DNA from: Spiroplasma endosymbiont of Dioctria linearis | Lineage (GTDB): Bacteria > Bacillota_I > Bacilli_A > Mycoplasmatales > Mycoplasmataceae | Direction of reading: 5' to 3' | Assembly (NCBI RefSeq): GCF_964030865.1 | Contig: NZ_OZ034984.1 | Span: 434,001-498,000, forward strand | Length of the DNA: 64,000 nucleotides | Shown here: positions 1-10,339 of the stretch, in pieces | How the letters are laid out: every line of letters starts with the position of its first letter | How positions within the stretch are numbered: the stretch's first letter is position 1 | Program-made: the position numbers and the translations under genes | Notes under the pieces: generated by a model | Database searches by the model: none | The model's input: only the letters and a program-made list of their open reading frames with translations | Told to the model about the DNA's origin: nothing

Positions 1-129
1 AATAGCTCTTCTATTTGGCGAAGCAACAACAACATTTCTATTTCTAATACTTGGATCTTTTGCCATATGACAACTTGCAAAAAAAGCATCCATGTCTAAC
101 AAAAAAATTACTTTTTTATTATTCTCCAT
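1..129 (-). CDS. dinB: Y-family DNA polymerase (DinB/Pol IV-like), N-terminal part
   Basis: The first 43 residues are visible; the gene runs off the left edge. The start of the palm domain is clear: an aliphatic strand followed by LLDMDAFFASC, the metal-binding Asp and steric-gate region of Y-family translesion polymerases, then a VVVASPNRR stretch that matches the usual 'VVV' strand. It would copy damaged templates with low fidelity. The ATG lies 11 bp inside the end of tlyA, so the two are probably translationally coupled at the end of a dxs-unknown-tlyA-dinB operon. Activity cannot be judged from this fragment. The family call is firm; the exact subfamily (DinB or a UmuC-like relative) is not. 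Confidence 0.85.
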   Translation of the reverse strand, partial: MENNKKVIFLLDMDAFFASCHMAKDPSIRNRNVVVASPNRRAI

Positions 130-937
130 TATTTTCAAAAAACTCCCAACATTCATTTACAAGATTTAAAATTAAATTTTCATTAAAAATATTTTCTACA
201 TTATTTGTTTTTTTAATATAACATAAATACTCAATATTTTTTTTCTTACTACCAAGAATTGGAGATCAATTAATATCAATTATTGAAAAATTATTTTGAT
301 TACAATAATTAATAACTCTTTTTATTGATTTTATATGTCCTTCTTTTGAATTTATTTTACCATTTTTTACATCTTCACGATCTGATTCAAATTGAGGTTT
401 TATTAAAATAACTCCACTAGTATCTGTTTCAACGATATCTTTTAATGGTAATAATATTTTTTCTACTGATATGAAACTTACATCACAACAAAAAAAATTA
501 ATTTCTTTCTCAAAAAAAGTTTTATTTACAATTCTAAAATTTGTTTTTTCTAAAGATTTTACTTTTGGATTACTTCTTAATTTTCAATCTAATTGATTTG
601 TTCCAACATCAATTGCATAAACATAATCTGCATTATTTTGTAAACAACAATCTGTAAATCCTCCAGTTGAAGAACCTATATCTAAACAAACTTTATTTTC
701 AATATTAATATTTCAATATTGAATTGCTTTTTGCAATTTATTTCCAGCTCTACTTACAAATTCATTTTCTTGTTTAATTAATTTTATTATTATTTTTTCT
801 TGATCAAATAATGTTCCAGGTTTAGTTATTTTTTCTTCGTTAACTAAAACTTTTCCATCAATTATAAAACCTCTTGCTTTATTTCTGTTTTCAGTTAATT
901 CTAAATCTAATAAAATTTGATCAAGTCTTTTTTTCAT
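119..937 (-). CDS. tlyA: TlyA-family RNA methyltransferase (hemolysin-like)
   Basis: A 272 aa protein, the usual length for the family. Residues 1-60 form an S4 RNA-binding domain (starts MKKRLDQILLDLELTENRNK), and a FVSRAGNKLQKAI motif links it to an FtsJ-type Rossmann domain. The SAM-binding loop is CLDIGSSTGGFTD around residues 84-96. Family members methylate ribose in rRNA, and some are called hemolysins. Trp is encoded by TGA three times, so the gene looks broken under the standard code. A strong AGGAGA ribosome-binding site precedes the ATG. It lies 22 bp after the unknown gene 960-1832, and its stop overlaps the dinB start. Confidence 0.9.
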
Positions 938-959
938 ATAAAATTATCTCCTGGAATTT

Positions 960-1832
960 TTATTTTTTAAATTTTCTTTTCTTTGTTAGATTTATTCTTT
1001 GTTCCTTTAAATTACTTATTTTTTTGTTATTTTCAATATTTTCATAAAGTTGATTTTCTTTATGAACTCATTTACTTAATTTTTTAAATAATTCACTACC
1101 ATATGTATCTTCAAAACCTTTTTTTATTGTTTCTAGTTTTTTCATATATTTGGTTGTTGATAATGAAAACGGTTTTGTTAAGTTCAATTTTTTGTAGTTA
1201 CCTTCGTTTAAAGAATCTTTAATATCTAAAAGCATTTTATCTTTTTCTTCATTAGAATCTACATAAATTTCTTCACTGTTTTTAAGAACTTCAGATTGAA
1301 AATCATCTTCTTTTAAAAGATTTTCCAAAAAATTATCCTGATTAGATTCTTTTGAAATTGATTCTCCAAAGTCTTGAATTGTTTTCTCAACTAATGGATC
1401 CATTTCTTTTGTATAAAGAAGATCATCATCTAGTTCCATTGAAGAATGTTCTTTAAATGGTTCAGAAAGATTTAAAATATTTTTTTGATAAGTTTTTTTT
1501 AAGTTGGTACCAGTGTTATCTATTTTATTCTTTTGATTTTCAAAATCCAAAATATAATGTTCTGGTAAGTTATCATATAATTCCTTATTAAATTGATTTA
1601 ATTCTCTTATCAAAGTATCTTCTGAACCTGTGGGAATAACAATTAATTTATCATATTCTAATAAAATTTTTTTATCAGTTTTTGTTTTTAAATGTAATAT
1701 TCTTCTTAGTTCTTTTAAGTTATCAAAAAATTCCACGTTTTCCTTACTAGTTTGTTTATGAAGTAAGTCAACAATTTCTTTATCTTTTGAAATTTTTTCT
1801 AAAAAATAATTTTTATCAATAATATCTTTCAT
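960..1832 (-). CDS. Hypothetical protein, acidic, 290 aa
   Basis: No family was recognised. I chose the ATG at 1832 over the upstream TTG because it sits 8 bases after a GAGGG ribosome-binding site that overlaps the end of dxs. The N-terminal ~90 residues look globular. The middle (about 100-215) is rich in Asp, Glu, Asn and Ser with little hydrophobic core and is probably disordered. The C-terminus is basic and charged. There is no signal peptide or membrane segment. It is wedged between dxs (4 bp gap) and tlyA and surely shares their mRNA. One TGA (Trp) lies near the C-terminus, with a basic tail of 36 residues after it. Confidence 0.75.
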
Positions 1833-1836
1833 TTTT

Positions 1837-3471
1837 TTATCCCTCAAATATTTTCTTTATGACTGTTTCAATGTCCATGGTTAAATCTTTTAATAATAAT
1901 TCCTTTTCACCATGCTTTATATTAATTTTATCAAATGAGAAGCTAAATATATTAAGATTATTATATCTATTTTTAATATTTGTAAATAAATTATTTTTAT
2001 TAATTACTTGTTCATAGACAAAAATTTTATTATCTTTATGTTTTTCAAGTAATTTAATATCTATTGGATTAATATATCTTGCATTTATTAAGTTAATTTT
2101 CAAATTATTTGTTTCTATATAATTTTTAAATTCACTTAGTACATTTCCATAGCTAATTAAAGTAATATTGTTATTTTTATTAAAAATTAACTCTTGTCAC
2201 TCACCAATTTTGAATTCTGAATTTGTTTTATCTTCAATAGCTTGCATATTTTCATATCTTAAAAAGAATTGTTTATCATTTGTTAAATATGACTGTTTAA
2301 TCATAATTTTTAAGTCATTAATACTATATGGTTGGCAAATTATAGCTTGATTAAAGTTATTTATCATGAATAAATCATATATTCCATGATGACTAACTCC
2401 CCCACTGTAACTTAAACCTCCCCTATCTATTAAAAAACTCATAGCTAAATTATTTCTAAAGACATCATGAATTAATTGATCAAAAATTCTTTGAAAAAAC
2501 GTTGAATAAATTGAAATAAAAGTCTTTTTATTTGTATTTGCTATTGCACAAGCTGCTAATACACTAAATTCTTCATTTATTCCAACATCAATTACATTAT
2601 TTTTAAATTTAGTTTTTAAGTTAGTAAAATTTGAAGAATTTAACATTGCAGGACAAATTAAATAATCATTTTTTGTAAAATACTTTTCTAATTCAATAGC
2701 TATTAACTTAGAATAGTTATTCACAATATTAGGTTCCAGAGAATGTTTTTCAAATAGATTCTCTTTTCCACTATAGCCCAGTGCTTTTTTAGTAAAACAA
2801 TGAATTACAACATGTTGTTTTTCTTCATTGGCTTGATCTAACGCTTTAAAAAGTTGATCAAAATTATTACCATCTTCACATTTAATATATTTTAATCCTA
2901 AAGATTCAACATACATTTTCATATCTTTTATTTTTATTGAATTTTCTCCAATTGCTTGATTGTTATCATTTAAGATTGTAATAGTTTTTTTATCTGCATT
3001 TTGTAAATTAAGTAAACCTGCTAAGGTATATGAACCTAAAAATGCAGCATCTCCAATGATAGAAATAATATTTTTTTTATCGCTTGCAATTGCATAACCA
3101 AACTGATATGCAATTGAAGTTGAACTATGTCCAGTACTAATTCAATCATGTTTAGACTCTGCTATTTCTTGAAAGTTACTTAAGCCATTAAATTTTTTTA
3201 ATGTTTTAAATTTTTTTAAACCATGAACTAAAAGTTTATAAATATGTGATTGGTGACCTGTATCAAATAAAACTATTGATTCATCTAAATTATAATAAGC
3301 TAAAATAGACAATGTCAATTCTACAACTCCAAGATTACTTCCAATATGACCCTTATTTATTTTTACAAAGTCATTTAAAAAAATTCTTATTTCTTGTGCT
3401 AATTGTATTAAACTTTGACTATCTTTTATTTTGTATAAGGTTTTATAATTTTTTAAATCTACTAATTTCAT
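1837..3471 (-). CDS. dxs: 1-deoxy-D-xylulose-5-phosphate synthase, short divergent form
   Basis: A 544 aa TPP-dependent enzyme of the transketolase superfamily, expected to condense pyruvate and glyceraldehyde-3-phosphate as step one of the MEP isoprenoid pathway. The N-terminal part has DTGHQSHIYKLL and the KGHIGSNLGVVELT motif typical of Dxs. The TPP site reads GDAAFLGS then NDNNQ about 28 residues later. The central domain has LIDRGGLSYSGGVSHHGIYD, where typical Dxs has AGLVG(E/A)DGPTHHG. The chain is about 75 residues shorter than the usual ~620. Trp codons are TGA. It starts the leftward dxs-unknown-tlyA-dinB operon, beside a strong hairpin shared with the divergent nagB-like gene. Dxs identity is strong; full activity is likely but the site has drifted. 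Confidence 0.85.
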
Positions 3472-3534
3472 TTGTTTTCACCTATCTTATTTTACAATAT
3501 TGAGTCTATAAAAAAACAAAATGTTTATTTTTTT

Positions 3535-3569
3535 TGTTATTTACTTTCCTTTTTGGAAAGTAAATAACA
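3535..3569. promoter_or_regulatory. Perfect 15-bp inverted repeat between dxs and the nagB-like gene
   Basis: Two 15-base arms (left 3535-3549, right 3555-3569) match perfectly around a five-T loop. It lies between divergent dxs and the nagB-like gene. Neither strand has a T run after the hairpin (the minus strand is followed by A's), so it is unlikely to be a terminator. It is better read as an operator or a structured leader controlling one or both divergent genes. That role is inference. Confidence 0.7.
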
Positions 3570-3612
3570 AAGATATTATTTTAAAATTGAATTAGAAGAA
3601 AGGAATTGAAAT

Positions 3613-4329
3613 ATGAATATTATAAAAACAAAAAATTATGATGAAATGAGTGATATAACTCTAGAGTTATTTATAGATATTATTAATAAAAATAATAAAA
3701 ATAGAATTAATATTGCATTAACTGGAGGTAAAACTCCTTTACTATTTTATAAAAAATTAATTGCTAATTTATCTAAAATTAAAGACATAAACAAAATACA
3801 CTTCTACAATTTTGATGAAATTCCTTATAAAAAAGATCTTTCAAAAGGAATGACTATTGAAGATTTAGAAAAAATATTTTATTTACCAGCTAAGATAAAT
3901 GAAAAAAATATTGAAAGAATGAATATTTTAAATTGAAAAGAATATGCTAATCATTTAGAAAAAGATGGAGGTTTAGATTTAGTTTTATTAGGTATTGGTA
4001 CTGATGGTCACTTTTGTGGAAACCTATCAGGAGTTACAAAATTTGGTGACACAATAAGATTAATTAATAATAAGGATTTAGAAAAAAATATTAGTGTACC
4101 TAAGTTAGATGCTAACTTGTTTCACAGTCATTATGTTACTTTAGGACCTAGAGAAATAATGGCAAGTAAAAATATTATTATGATTGCTAATGGAGAAAAC
4201 AAAGCAGACATAATTAATAAAATAATAAACGGTCCAGTTATTGAAGAAGTTCCTTCTTCAATATTAACTTTACATCCAAATTTTAATTTAATTATTGATG
4301 AAGAAGCAAATAAAATAGTAAAAGTATAA
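3613..4329 (+). CDS. Glucosamine-6-phosphate deaminase / isomerase family protein (NagB-like)
   Basis: A 238 aa protein of the NagB/6-phosphogluconolactonase superfamily. The phosphate loop is seen as LTGGKTP around residue 40. A YNFDEIP segment corresponds to the catalytic Asp region, and GIGTDGHF near residue 127 matches the conserved GxGxDGH motif. The C-terminal TLGPREIMASKNIIMIANG and LTLHPN segments are typical of NagB (deaminated amino-sugar phosphate). It would convert glucosamine-6-P to fructose-6-P plus ammonia, linking to NagA at 54613. A 6-phosphogluconolactonase role is the alternative. AAAGGA sits 8-9 bases before the ATG, and a bidirectional terminator follows. Confidence 0.75.
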
Positions 4330-4331
4330 AA

Positions 4332-4360
4332 TAAAAATCTGGTTAAAAACCAGATTTTTA
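4332..4360. terminator. Bidirectional terminator between nagB-like and xseB
   Basis: A 13-bp perfect stem (4332-4344 with 4348-4360) with a three-base loop, flanked by A's and T's on both sides. It sits between convergent genes and ends inside the last codons of xseB. Confidence 0.9.
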
Positions 4361-4561
4361 AAAATTTGTTACATCATTATTATCTAAAACTTTTTTAACT
4401 TCACCCTCAAGAAAAGTTAATTGTTCTTTAGCTTCTTTTATCATATCAGTTCCTTTTTTAAATAACTCAATGGAATTTTCCATTGAAGTATTTGAATCAT
4501 TTAATTTATCTGATATATTTTTTATTTCATCTAATAGTTCATTAAAATTTTTTTTATTCAT
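4358..4561 (-). CDS. xseB: Exodeoxyribonuclease VII small subunit
   Basis: A 67 aa helical protein with the family pattern NFNELLDEI...SLELF-type amphipathic helices (here MENSIELFKKGTDMI) and a charged C-terminus. Several copies bind each XseA large subunit to form exonuclease VII, which degrades single-stranded DNA. Its ATG follows the xseA stop by one base, so the two are one transcriptional unit. Its stop lies at the edge of the shared terminator with the NagB-like gene. Confidence 0.9.
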   Translation of the reverse strand: MNKKNFNELLDEIKNISDKLNDSNTSMENSIELFKKGTDMIKEAKEQLTFLEGEVKKVLDNNDVTNF

Positions 4562-4562
4562 A

Positions 4563-5831
4563 TTATTTACTTCCTTCTTCTAATTTAAACTTAACAGTAC
4601 CATCTTTTAATACTGCATTTATAATTTTATTTTTTGATACTTCTTTAATTGATCTAATAACTTTATTATCTTGTTTTAAAATTGAATAACCCTTTGATAA
4701 AGGTAAGTATGGACTTTGTAATTCAATTTTTTCTTCATAAGTTTTTAGTTCTATAATATTTTTTTCTAATTTATTAATTAAACTTCTTTTTCAAGTTGAA
4801 ATATTATTTTCAAAAGTTGTATTTATAAATTTTAATTTATTAATAATAATTGAATTAAAATTTATAGAAGTATTTTTAAAATTATTAATCATTTGATTAA
4901 ATTTATTTTTAATACTTAAATTTAATTTTGAAGATAAATTATCAACCTCTATAATTATCTTTTCAATTTTAGTTTTTAATACTTTACCAAATTCATTTGT
5001 TTTTGTAGATAAAGCTTGTAATACACTATCTTTATCAGGAGTTGCTTTTTCTCCAGCTGCAGTTGGTGTTGAAGCTCTAAAGTCAGAAACATAATCTGTT
5101 AAAGTTATATCAGGTTCATGTCCAACACCACTAATTATTGGTATTTGACTTTCTCTAATTGCTTCAAGAACTTCCATTTCATTAAAAGATCAAAGGTCTT
5201 CATAACTTCCTCCACCTCTTCCAACTATTAAGGTATCAATTTTTATTTCAAATTTATTTGCTTGTCTTATTTTTTTAGCAATATCTTTTGCTGCTCCATC
5301 ACCTTGAACTAAAGATGGAAATAAAAATATATTTACTGGTGGATACCTTCTTTTAATAGTGGTAATTAAATCTTTAACTGCATCACCTGTTGCAGCAGTT
5401 ACTATACCAATGTTCTTTGGAAATTTAGTAATTGGTTTTTTAAATTCATCAAGAAATCAACCTTGCTCTTTTAATTCCTTATATCTTTTATCGTATAGAA
5501 GAGCAAGTTCTCCAACTCCATCTACTCGAACATCATAAACAACAAAAGTTATTTTTCCTGTTGGTTTATAGTATGATAAAGAACCTCTTGCAATAATTTC
5601 GGTTCCCTCTCTAATATTTAAATTTGTAAAAATACTTGCATTAGTCTTTCAAATTGCACAATCAATTTTTGCTTGACTATCTTTAAGCGAAAAATAAATA
5701 TGTCCAGTCTTATTAAGAGTTAAATTAGCAACTTCACCTTTTACATTTACATTTTTAAAAGTATTTGAATCTTCAAGATATTCTTTTAACATATCTGTGA
5801 AGTCAGTAATTTTAAAGATCATTTCTGTCAT
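4563..5831 (-). CDS. xseA: Exodeoxyribonuclease VII large subunit
   Basis: A 422 aa catalytic subunit of ExoVII. An N-terminal OB-fold (about 1-105, with [20 protein letters not shown]) is followed by the catalytic domain with [31 protein letters not shown] near residue 205, [17 protein letters not shown] and the RASTPTAA motif. A long coiled-coil arm follows, then a short C-terminal segment with KGYSILK. All expected motifs are present. It needs four TGA codons read as Trp. It is second to last in nusB-unknown-xseA-xseB. Confidence 0.93.
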
Positions 5832-5869
5832 TTTAGCACCTCTTAAATATTATCTGCTTTTTTATTTTT

Positions 5870-7351
5870 TTAATTCATTTCTTCAAGACATTTTTTTGTT
5901 TTTAAATATAAAACTTCATAATTTACTAAATCTTGTTTTAATATTTTTTTATTTTTTAAATAAAAAACTAAATCATCATATTTATTATCAATAAAATTTG
6001 ATAAATCTCATATATTTTTTTTATTAACTGATTCTTTAAAACTTAGATATTTATCTTGATCGTAATTATCAGTTAATAATTCTATTTCATCTTTACTTTC
6101 TTCATATAATTTTATAAAGTTTTTAAATCTAAGTATTTTTTCATTTGAAATAGTTTGCTCGACTTCATTATTAATTTCTTCTTTGTTTTCTATTTGAGTT
6201 AAGATATCATCTTGTGGTTCAAAAATATTATCGTTTGATAAATCCGCTAAATTTTCATGATCATTAAAAGTAACTGTTTTTTCTAAGTCTTGTTCTTCTT
6301 CTGGTTCTAAAGAAGTATTTACTTTGTCTAATTCAATCTTTTCTTCTTTTTTATCATTATTTTCTAAAATTTTATTTCAATATCAATTTAAAGTATCTGA
6401 CGTTTTAGAATTATCTGTTGTTAATTCTATTTCTGGTTTTCTTTTTTGATTTTTAGATAAATATTTTATAAGCTCATTAAAATTTTTAAAGTTTCTTAAA
6501 GATAGTGGTTTTAATAAACTAAAGAAATTATTTTTATCCACTGTGAAAATAGGTCCATCATCTTTAATAAAGTTTGCAAAAAACTTTAAATCATTTACTA
6601 AAGTAGTTTTATAATCTTCTTTTACTTCAACATTGTTGAAAAAAACATAAATTGTATCTTCTGCTATTACTTCAGATAACTTTTCCATTTTATTTTCATA
6701 TCTTAATTCATCGTAATTAAACGGTGTATAAAGAAATTTATCTAAACTATTTACAATATTTTTTGCTAAAAATTGATTTCACTCATTTTTATAACTTATT
6801 TTAGTTCCACTAAAAATATTATTAGAAACAATATTAAATAATTCTTTGTCATAAACTTTTAGTAATTTTATTAATTGATCTTGATAATGAGAGATTTTTC
6901 TATCTAACTTTGCATACTTTAAGAAGTGTTGATTATTATATCAATCTAAATTTCTAATTGTTACATTTACATTTAAATCATCTGTAAGTTTGTGAATTAA
7001 ATTTTGAATATCTAAATCTTTTTTTGATACTTTAGATGCAGTTATGAAAACAACATTTTCAAAATGTTGTTTTGAAAATTTTCTCTTTGATTTTTTTAAA
7101 TAATCTTTTATTAATAAATAATTTTTTGAATTAAAAATTTTAGATTCAAAACTTTGTAAATAACAATAAGTTGAAAGTTCACAAAAAGCTTTTGTTAAAA
7201 AATTTTCTTTAACTTCATCGTAAGAACTTATTTTTTGTTTAAAAATATAATTTTTAAACTCCTTATAAATTAAAAGTTTAATTTCTTTTGCCATCAAAAT
7301 TAGATGATCATTTAAATCATTTTTGAAATTTGTGAAATTTGTAACGCTCAT
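5870..7351 (-). CDS. Hypothetical protein between nusB and xseA, 493 aa
   Basis: No family was recognised. The frame is open from 7351 to 5870 when TGA is Trp. The N-terminal ~270 residues are Lys/Asn/Phe-rich and look like an alpha/beta globular region, with a segment (VVFITASKVSKKDLDIQNL) that could be a strand-loop-helix. Residues ~330-395 are acidic and low-complexity (Glu/Asp/Asn), probably a linker, followed by a charged helical tail. It has no signal peptide and no clear membrane span. It begins 12 bp downstream of nusB after a GAGGG site and ends 38 bp before xseA, so it belongs to that operon. A link to nucleic-acid metabolism is suggested only by its neighbours. Confidence 0.75.
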
Positions 7352-7363
7352 ATTTTTACCCTC

Positions 7364-7765
7364 TTATTTTATATTATCTAAAAGACCATTTACAAATGCT
7401 GTTTCAAAACTTGGTAAATATTGTCTTGTTAATTCTATACTTTCATTTATAATTATTGCCTTTGGAGTTATTTCTTTTTTTATTTCATAAACTGCATTAA
7501 TTAAAATTGCTTGAATAATTTTAGGCAATCTAGTTCAGTTTCATAACTCAGGCAATAATGATGAAATTATTTTTTTGTATTCAAGCGTGTTTTCAAGCAT
7601 ATCAAAGATATAATTATTTAATTCCTCATCTAAACTATCTAATTGAAAACCATCTAAAACTTCTTGTTTTATTTTATTTATATCTTCTTCTAATAAAAAA
7701 AGTCTATATAAAATTTGAATTGCATTTTTTCTTCTTTTTTTTAATATGGTAATTGTTTTTTCCAT
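7364..7765 (-). CDS. nusB: Transcription antitermination factor NusB
   Basis: A 133 aa all-helical protein. The N-terminus (RRKNAIQILYRLF) is the arginine-rich RNA-binding start of the NusB fold. The C-terminal half has AILINAVYEIKKE and PKAIIINESIELTRQY, then FVNGLLDNI, the family's signature end (usually VNGVLD). NusB binds boxA RNA with S10 to support rRNA antitermination. It is the first gene of a leftward operon with an unknown gene, xseA and xseB. Confidence 0.9.
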
Positions 7766-7787
7766 TTTCTTTTTTTATCTTTCTTTA

Positions 7788-8786
7788 TTATTCTTTTAAA
7801 ACAAAAGTCTTATTTTCTAATCCTAATCAATTATAATCATCATCTGTAGTTTTTCATTCTTTACCAGATTTAAATTCATTTATTAGTTCTATAAAGCCAT
7901 TTAATAAATTAGGTTTTGTAGTTTCTTTAATTGCTATTAAATCTTTATATAATTTTTCTTCAGGTGATAGAACTTTTCATTCCTTATTTTCTTTGCCAGG
8001 ATAATGTGGATTCTCAACATTAATTCATTCTAAACTATTTGATAAATCAAATTTATTTTCAGAAACTTCTTTAATTGCTTTTAAAATACCTTTTATAAAT
8101 TTTATTGTAACATTTTTATTTTCCTTAAAAAAAGTCAATTCAAGTTCAGGTTTATTTTTATCAATTAAATTAGACAAATCATTAAAAAAATATTTTTCAA
8201 TTTTAATTGTATTTTCAATATCTCCAAAAATACCATTTGAATCCTCAGTTTTATAAACTCCATCAGTCATTTCTGGAATATTTGTAAATTTTAATTCTAA
8301 GTATTTTTTATTAAATTCTGTTTCGGTTCCATCAGTCTTTTTTTCCCTATACGTAAAATAAACAGGAATTGTCTTATGTTTATTATTATCATTAAAATTT
8401 TTCTCTAAATAAGTAATAATATCTTCTGGTTCATTGTCTCCACCTATTGGAAATCCCGTATTACTTTTATAAAACTTAAATTCAATGTTATCTTCTTCAA
8501 TGTTATTATCACCAATACCAAATTTTTCATTGAATTCTTTTTGATTAGTAAAGTTATTTGCAATTATTTGTTTTATTTCAGTATTAATATTTTCTTTAGT
8601 AGTATCTTTTGCTTCAGTAGTATCTTTATTAAAAACAATTGTATTATGAGTTTTTGTTCCTCAAAATTTTTCAATATCTTTGAAGCTTTTAAAAGTATTA
8701 TCACTTGTTATTTTACAACTAACTATTTGAGTTGCTGGAGTAACAATTATTGATAAGCCAGTTAAAATTGTAAGTAATTTTTTCAT
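7788..8786 (-). CDS. Predicted lipoprotein, 332 aa
   Basis: The N-terminus MKKLLTILTGLSIIVTPATQ followed by IVSC is a prolipoprotein signal with a loose mollicute lipobox; Cys24 would be lipidated and the protein anchored outside the membrane. The rest is hydrophilic, rich in Lys, Glu, Asn and Thr, with no recognised domain. The segment EFNKKYLELKFTNIPE followed by later aligned strands suggests an alpha/beta repeat of the spiroplasma-lipoprotein type. It lies just upstream of nusB but is probably transcribed on its own or as leader of that operon; no terminator is visible between them (gap 22 bp). Confidence 0.8.
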
Positions 8787-8851
8787 TTTTTTCACCTTAA
8801 TTCACTATTATTTTACATTAATATATTATTAAATAAAGAAGAAATTTAGTG

Positions 8852-9268
8852 ATGAGTGATGATTTTTTAGATGATAATGTCAAAATCAATACTTTATTTC
8901 ATTTATTAGGCAATAATTAACAACTAGAATTAAAAAATAGATAAATTAATGAATTATGTATAAAAGTATTAACAAATTTTAAAGAAATTTATGCATATTT
9001 AAAGATAGTTAGCTTATTTGATAAAGAATGTTTAAAAAGATATAAGTTTAACCTTAATAGATTATTTAATGATTGCCAAATTGATCTAGATGAAATGTAA
9101 CAATATAGTGAAAATCAATATATTTGAGTCAATTTTTTAACACTAGCTTCAATGTTAATGAAACTAGAAAATAATTATTTTAAAGCAAATTTTTCTAATC
9201 AAATTAATGAAAATATTGTGGTTCTAGATAAAGCCTTAAGACTAAGATTAAATTTATTTCATAAATAA
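8852..9268 (+). pseudogene. Relic of a ~138-codon gene with three in-frame TAA stops
   Basis: One frame reads like protein from ATG 8852 to TAA 9266-9268 but is broken by TAA at 8918, 8942 and 9098. The pieces (MSDDFLDDNVKINTLFHLLG, then a segment with YAYLKIVSLFDKECLKRYKF, then WVNFLTLASMLMKLENNYF) have hydrophobic-charged spacing of a helical protein, and TGA appears once as Trp. No frameshift is needed. Each stop could be one base change from CAA or GAA. A terminator directly follows, as expected for a former gene. The function is unknown, and it does not resemble its neighbours. Confidence 0.65.
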
Positions 9269-9270
9269 TA

Positions 9271-9297
9271 AAAAAACTGCTTAAAAAGCAGTTTTTT
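9271..9297. terminator. Bidirectional terminator after the relic and nfo
   Basis: An 11-bp stem (9271-9281 with 9287-9297), five-base loop, A tract on one side and T tract on the other. It serves both the plus-strand relic and the convergent nfo gene, whose stop codon overlaps it. Confidence 0.88.
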
Positions 9298-10201
9298 ACT
9301 TAATTTCTTTTTCTTTAAAAGGATTTGTAAATTTATTATTTTTAATCATTTCAATTTCAACCTTGTATGGACTTATTTTTCCATCAATTCAAGGTGTTTC
9401 TAAAACAATCGGTATTTCCTTAAATAATGGATTATGAACAATATTTGCAAGTGAATCAAAACCAATATAACCATATCCAATGTTTTCATGACGATCTTTA
9501 TGATTTGAAATAGGATTTTTACTATCGTTTAAATGAATGGCCATTAGCTTATCTAAACCAACTTTTTCATCAAATTCTTTAACAACTTCATCAAAGTTGT
9601 TTTTAACGTCATAACCAGCATCATGCATATGACATGTATCAAAACATACACCAACTTTATCTTTTTGTTCGACTAAATCAAGTACTGTTTTAATTTCTTC
9701 AAATGTAATGCAAACTTCTGTTCCTTTTCCTGACATTGTTTCTAAAGCCACTTTTACTGGAGTATTTGGTAGAGCTTTATATACCATATTTAACCCTTTG
9801 GCAACATTAGCTAATGCAAGTTCTCTTGGAGCCCCAACAGCTGCACCTGGATGCAATACAACAGTATGTACACCAATTTCTTCCAATCTAATTAATTCTT
9901 CTTTTAACAATCTAACTCCCAATTCAAAAGTTTCAGGTTTTACTGTATTTGCTAAATTTATTGTGTATGGCCCATGACAAATAACCTTATTGATATCGAT
10001 GTTATTATGAATTAGCATTTTTTTAAATTCAACTATATTAAGTTTACTTGTTTCAGTTCTTCTAGTATTTTGTGGAGCTCCTGTAAAAAACATTAAAGTA
10101 TTTGCCCCATTTTCAATTGATTGTTTTGCACTACCAACCAAATAGTTATTGGCTGCATTCATTCCAACATGACTTCCTAAATAAAATTTTTCTTTTTCCA
10201 T
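9296..10201 (-). CDS. nfo: Endonuclease IV (AP endonuclease)
   Basis: A 301 aa TIM-barrel apurinic/apyrimidinic endonuclease of base-excision repair. The zinc-ligand motifs are all visible: ICHGPYTINLA, TVVLHPGAAVG, KVALETMSGKG, GVCFDTCHMHDAGYD, AIHLNDSKN with the HKDRHENIGYG loop, and IPIVLETP. The length matches the family. One TGA (Trp) near the C-terminus splits the frame under the standard code. It stands alone, between a bidirectional terminator and the ribF terminator. Confidence 0.97.
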
Positions 10202-10296
10202 AGTTTATATTACTCGTTTCTTTCATAATTATTTTAACATAATTCAATTAAAGTGAATATATACATAATAGTTTAGTCTTGTCTTTTATTACTTTA

Positions 10297-10334
10297 AAAA
10301 AATATCAGCTTTTAAATTTAAAAGCTGATATTTT
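10297..10334 (-). terminator. Terminator after ribF
   Basis: A perfect 19-bp inverted repeat (10297-10315 with 10316-10334) with A and T ends. It forms a long hairpin five bases past the ribF stop. It could also act on the plus strand. Confidence 0.85.
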
Positions 10335-10339
10335 TAATG

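Noticed and set aside
1832-1847. Longer TTG start for the gene at 960
   Set aside because: The ATG at 1832 has GAGGG at proper spacing; the TTG lies within the end of dxs without its own site.
9708-9977. Plus-strand open frame of 89 codons
   Set aside because: Shadow of nfo, whose motifs are complete on the other strand.
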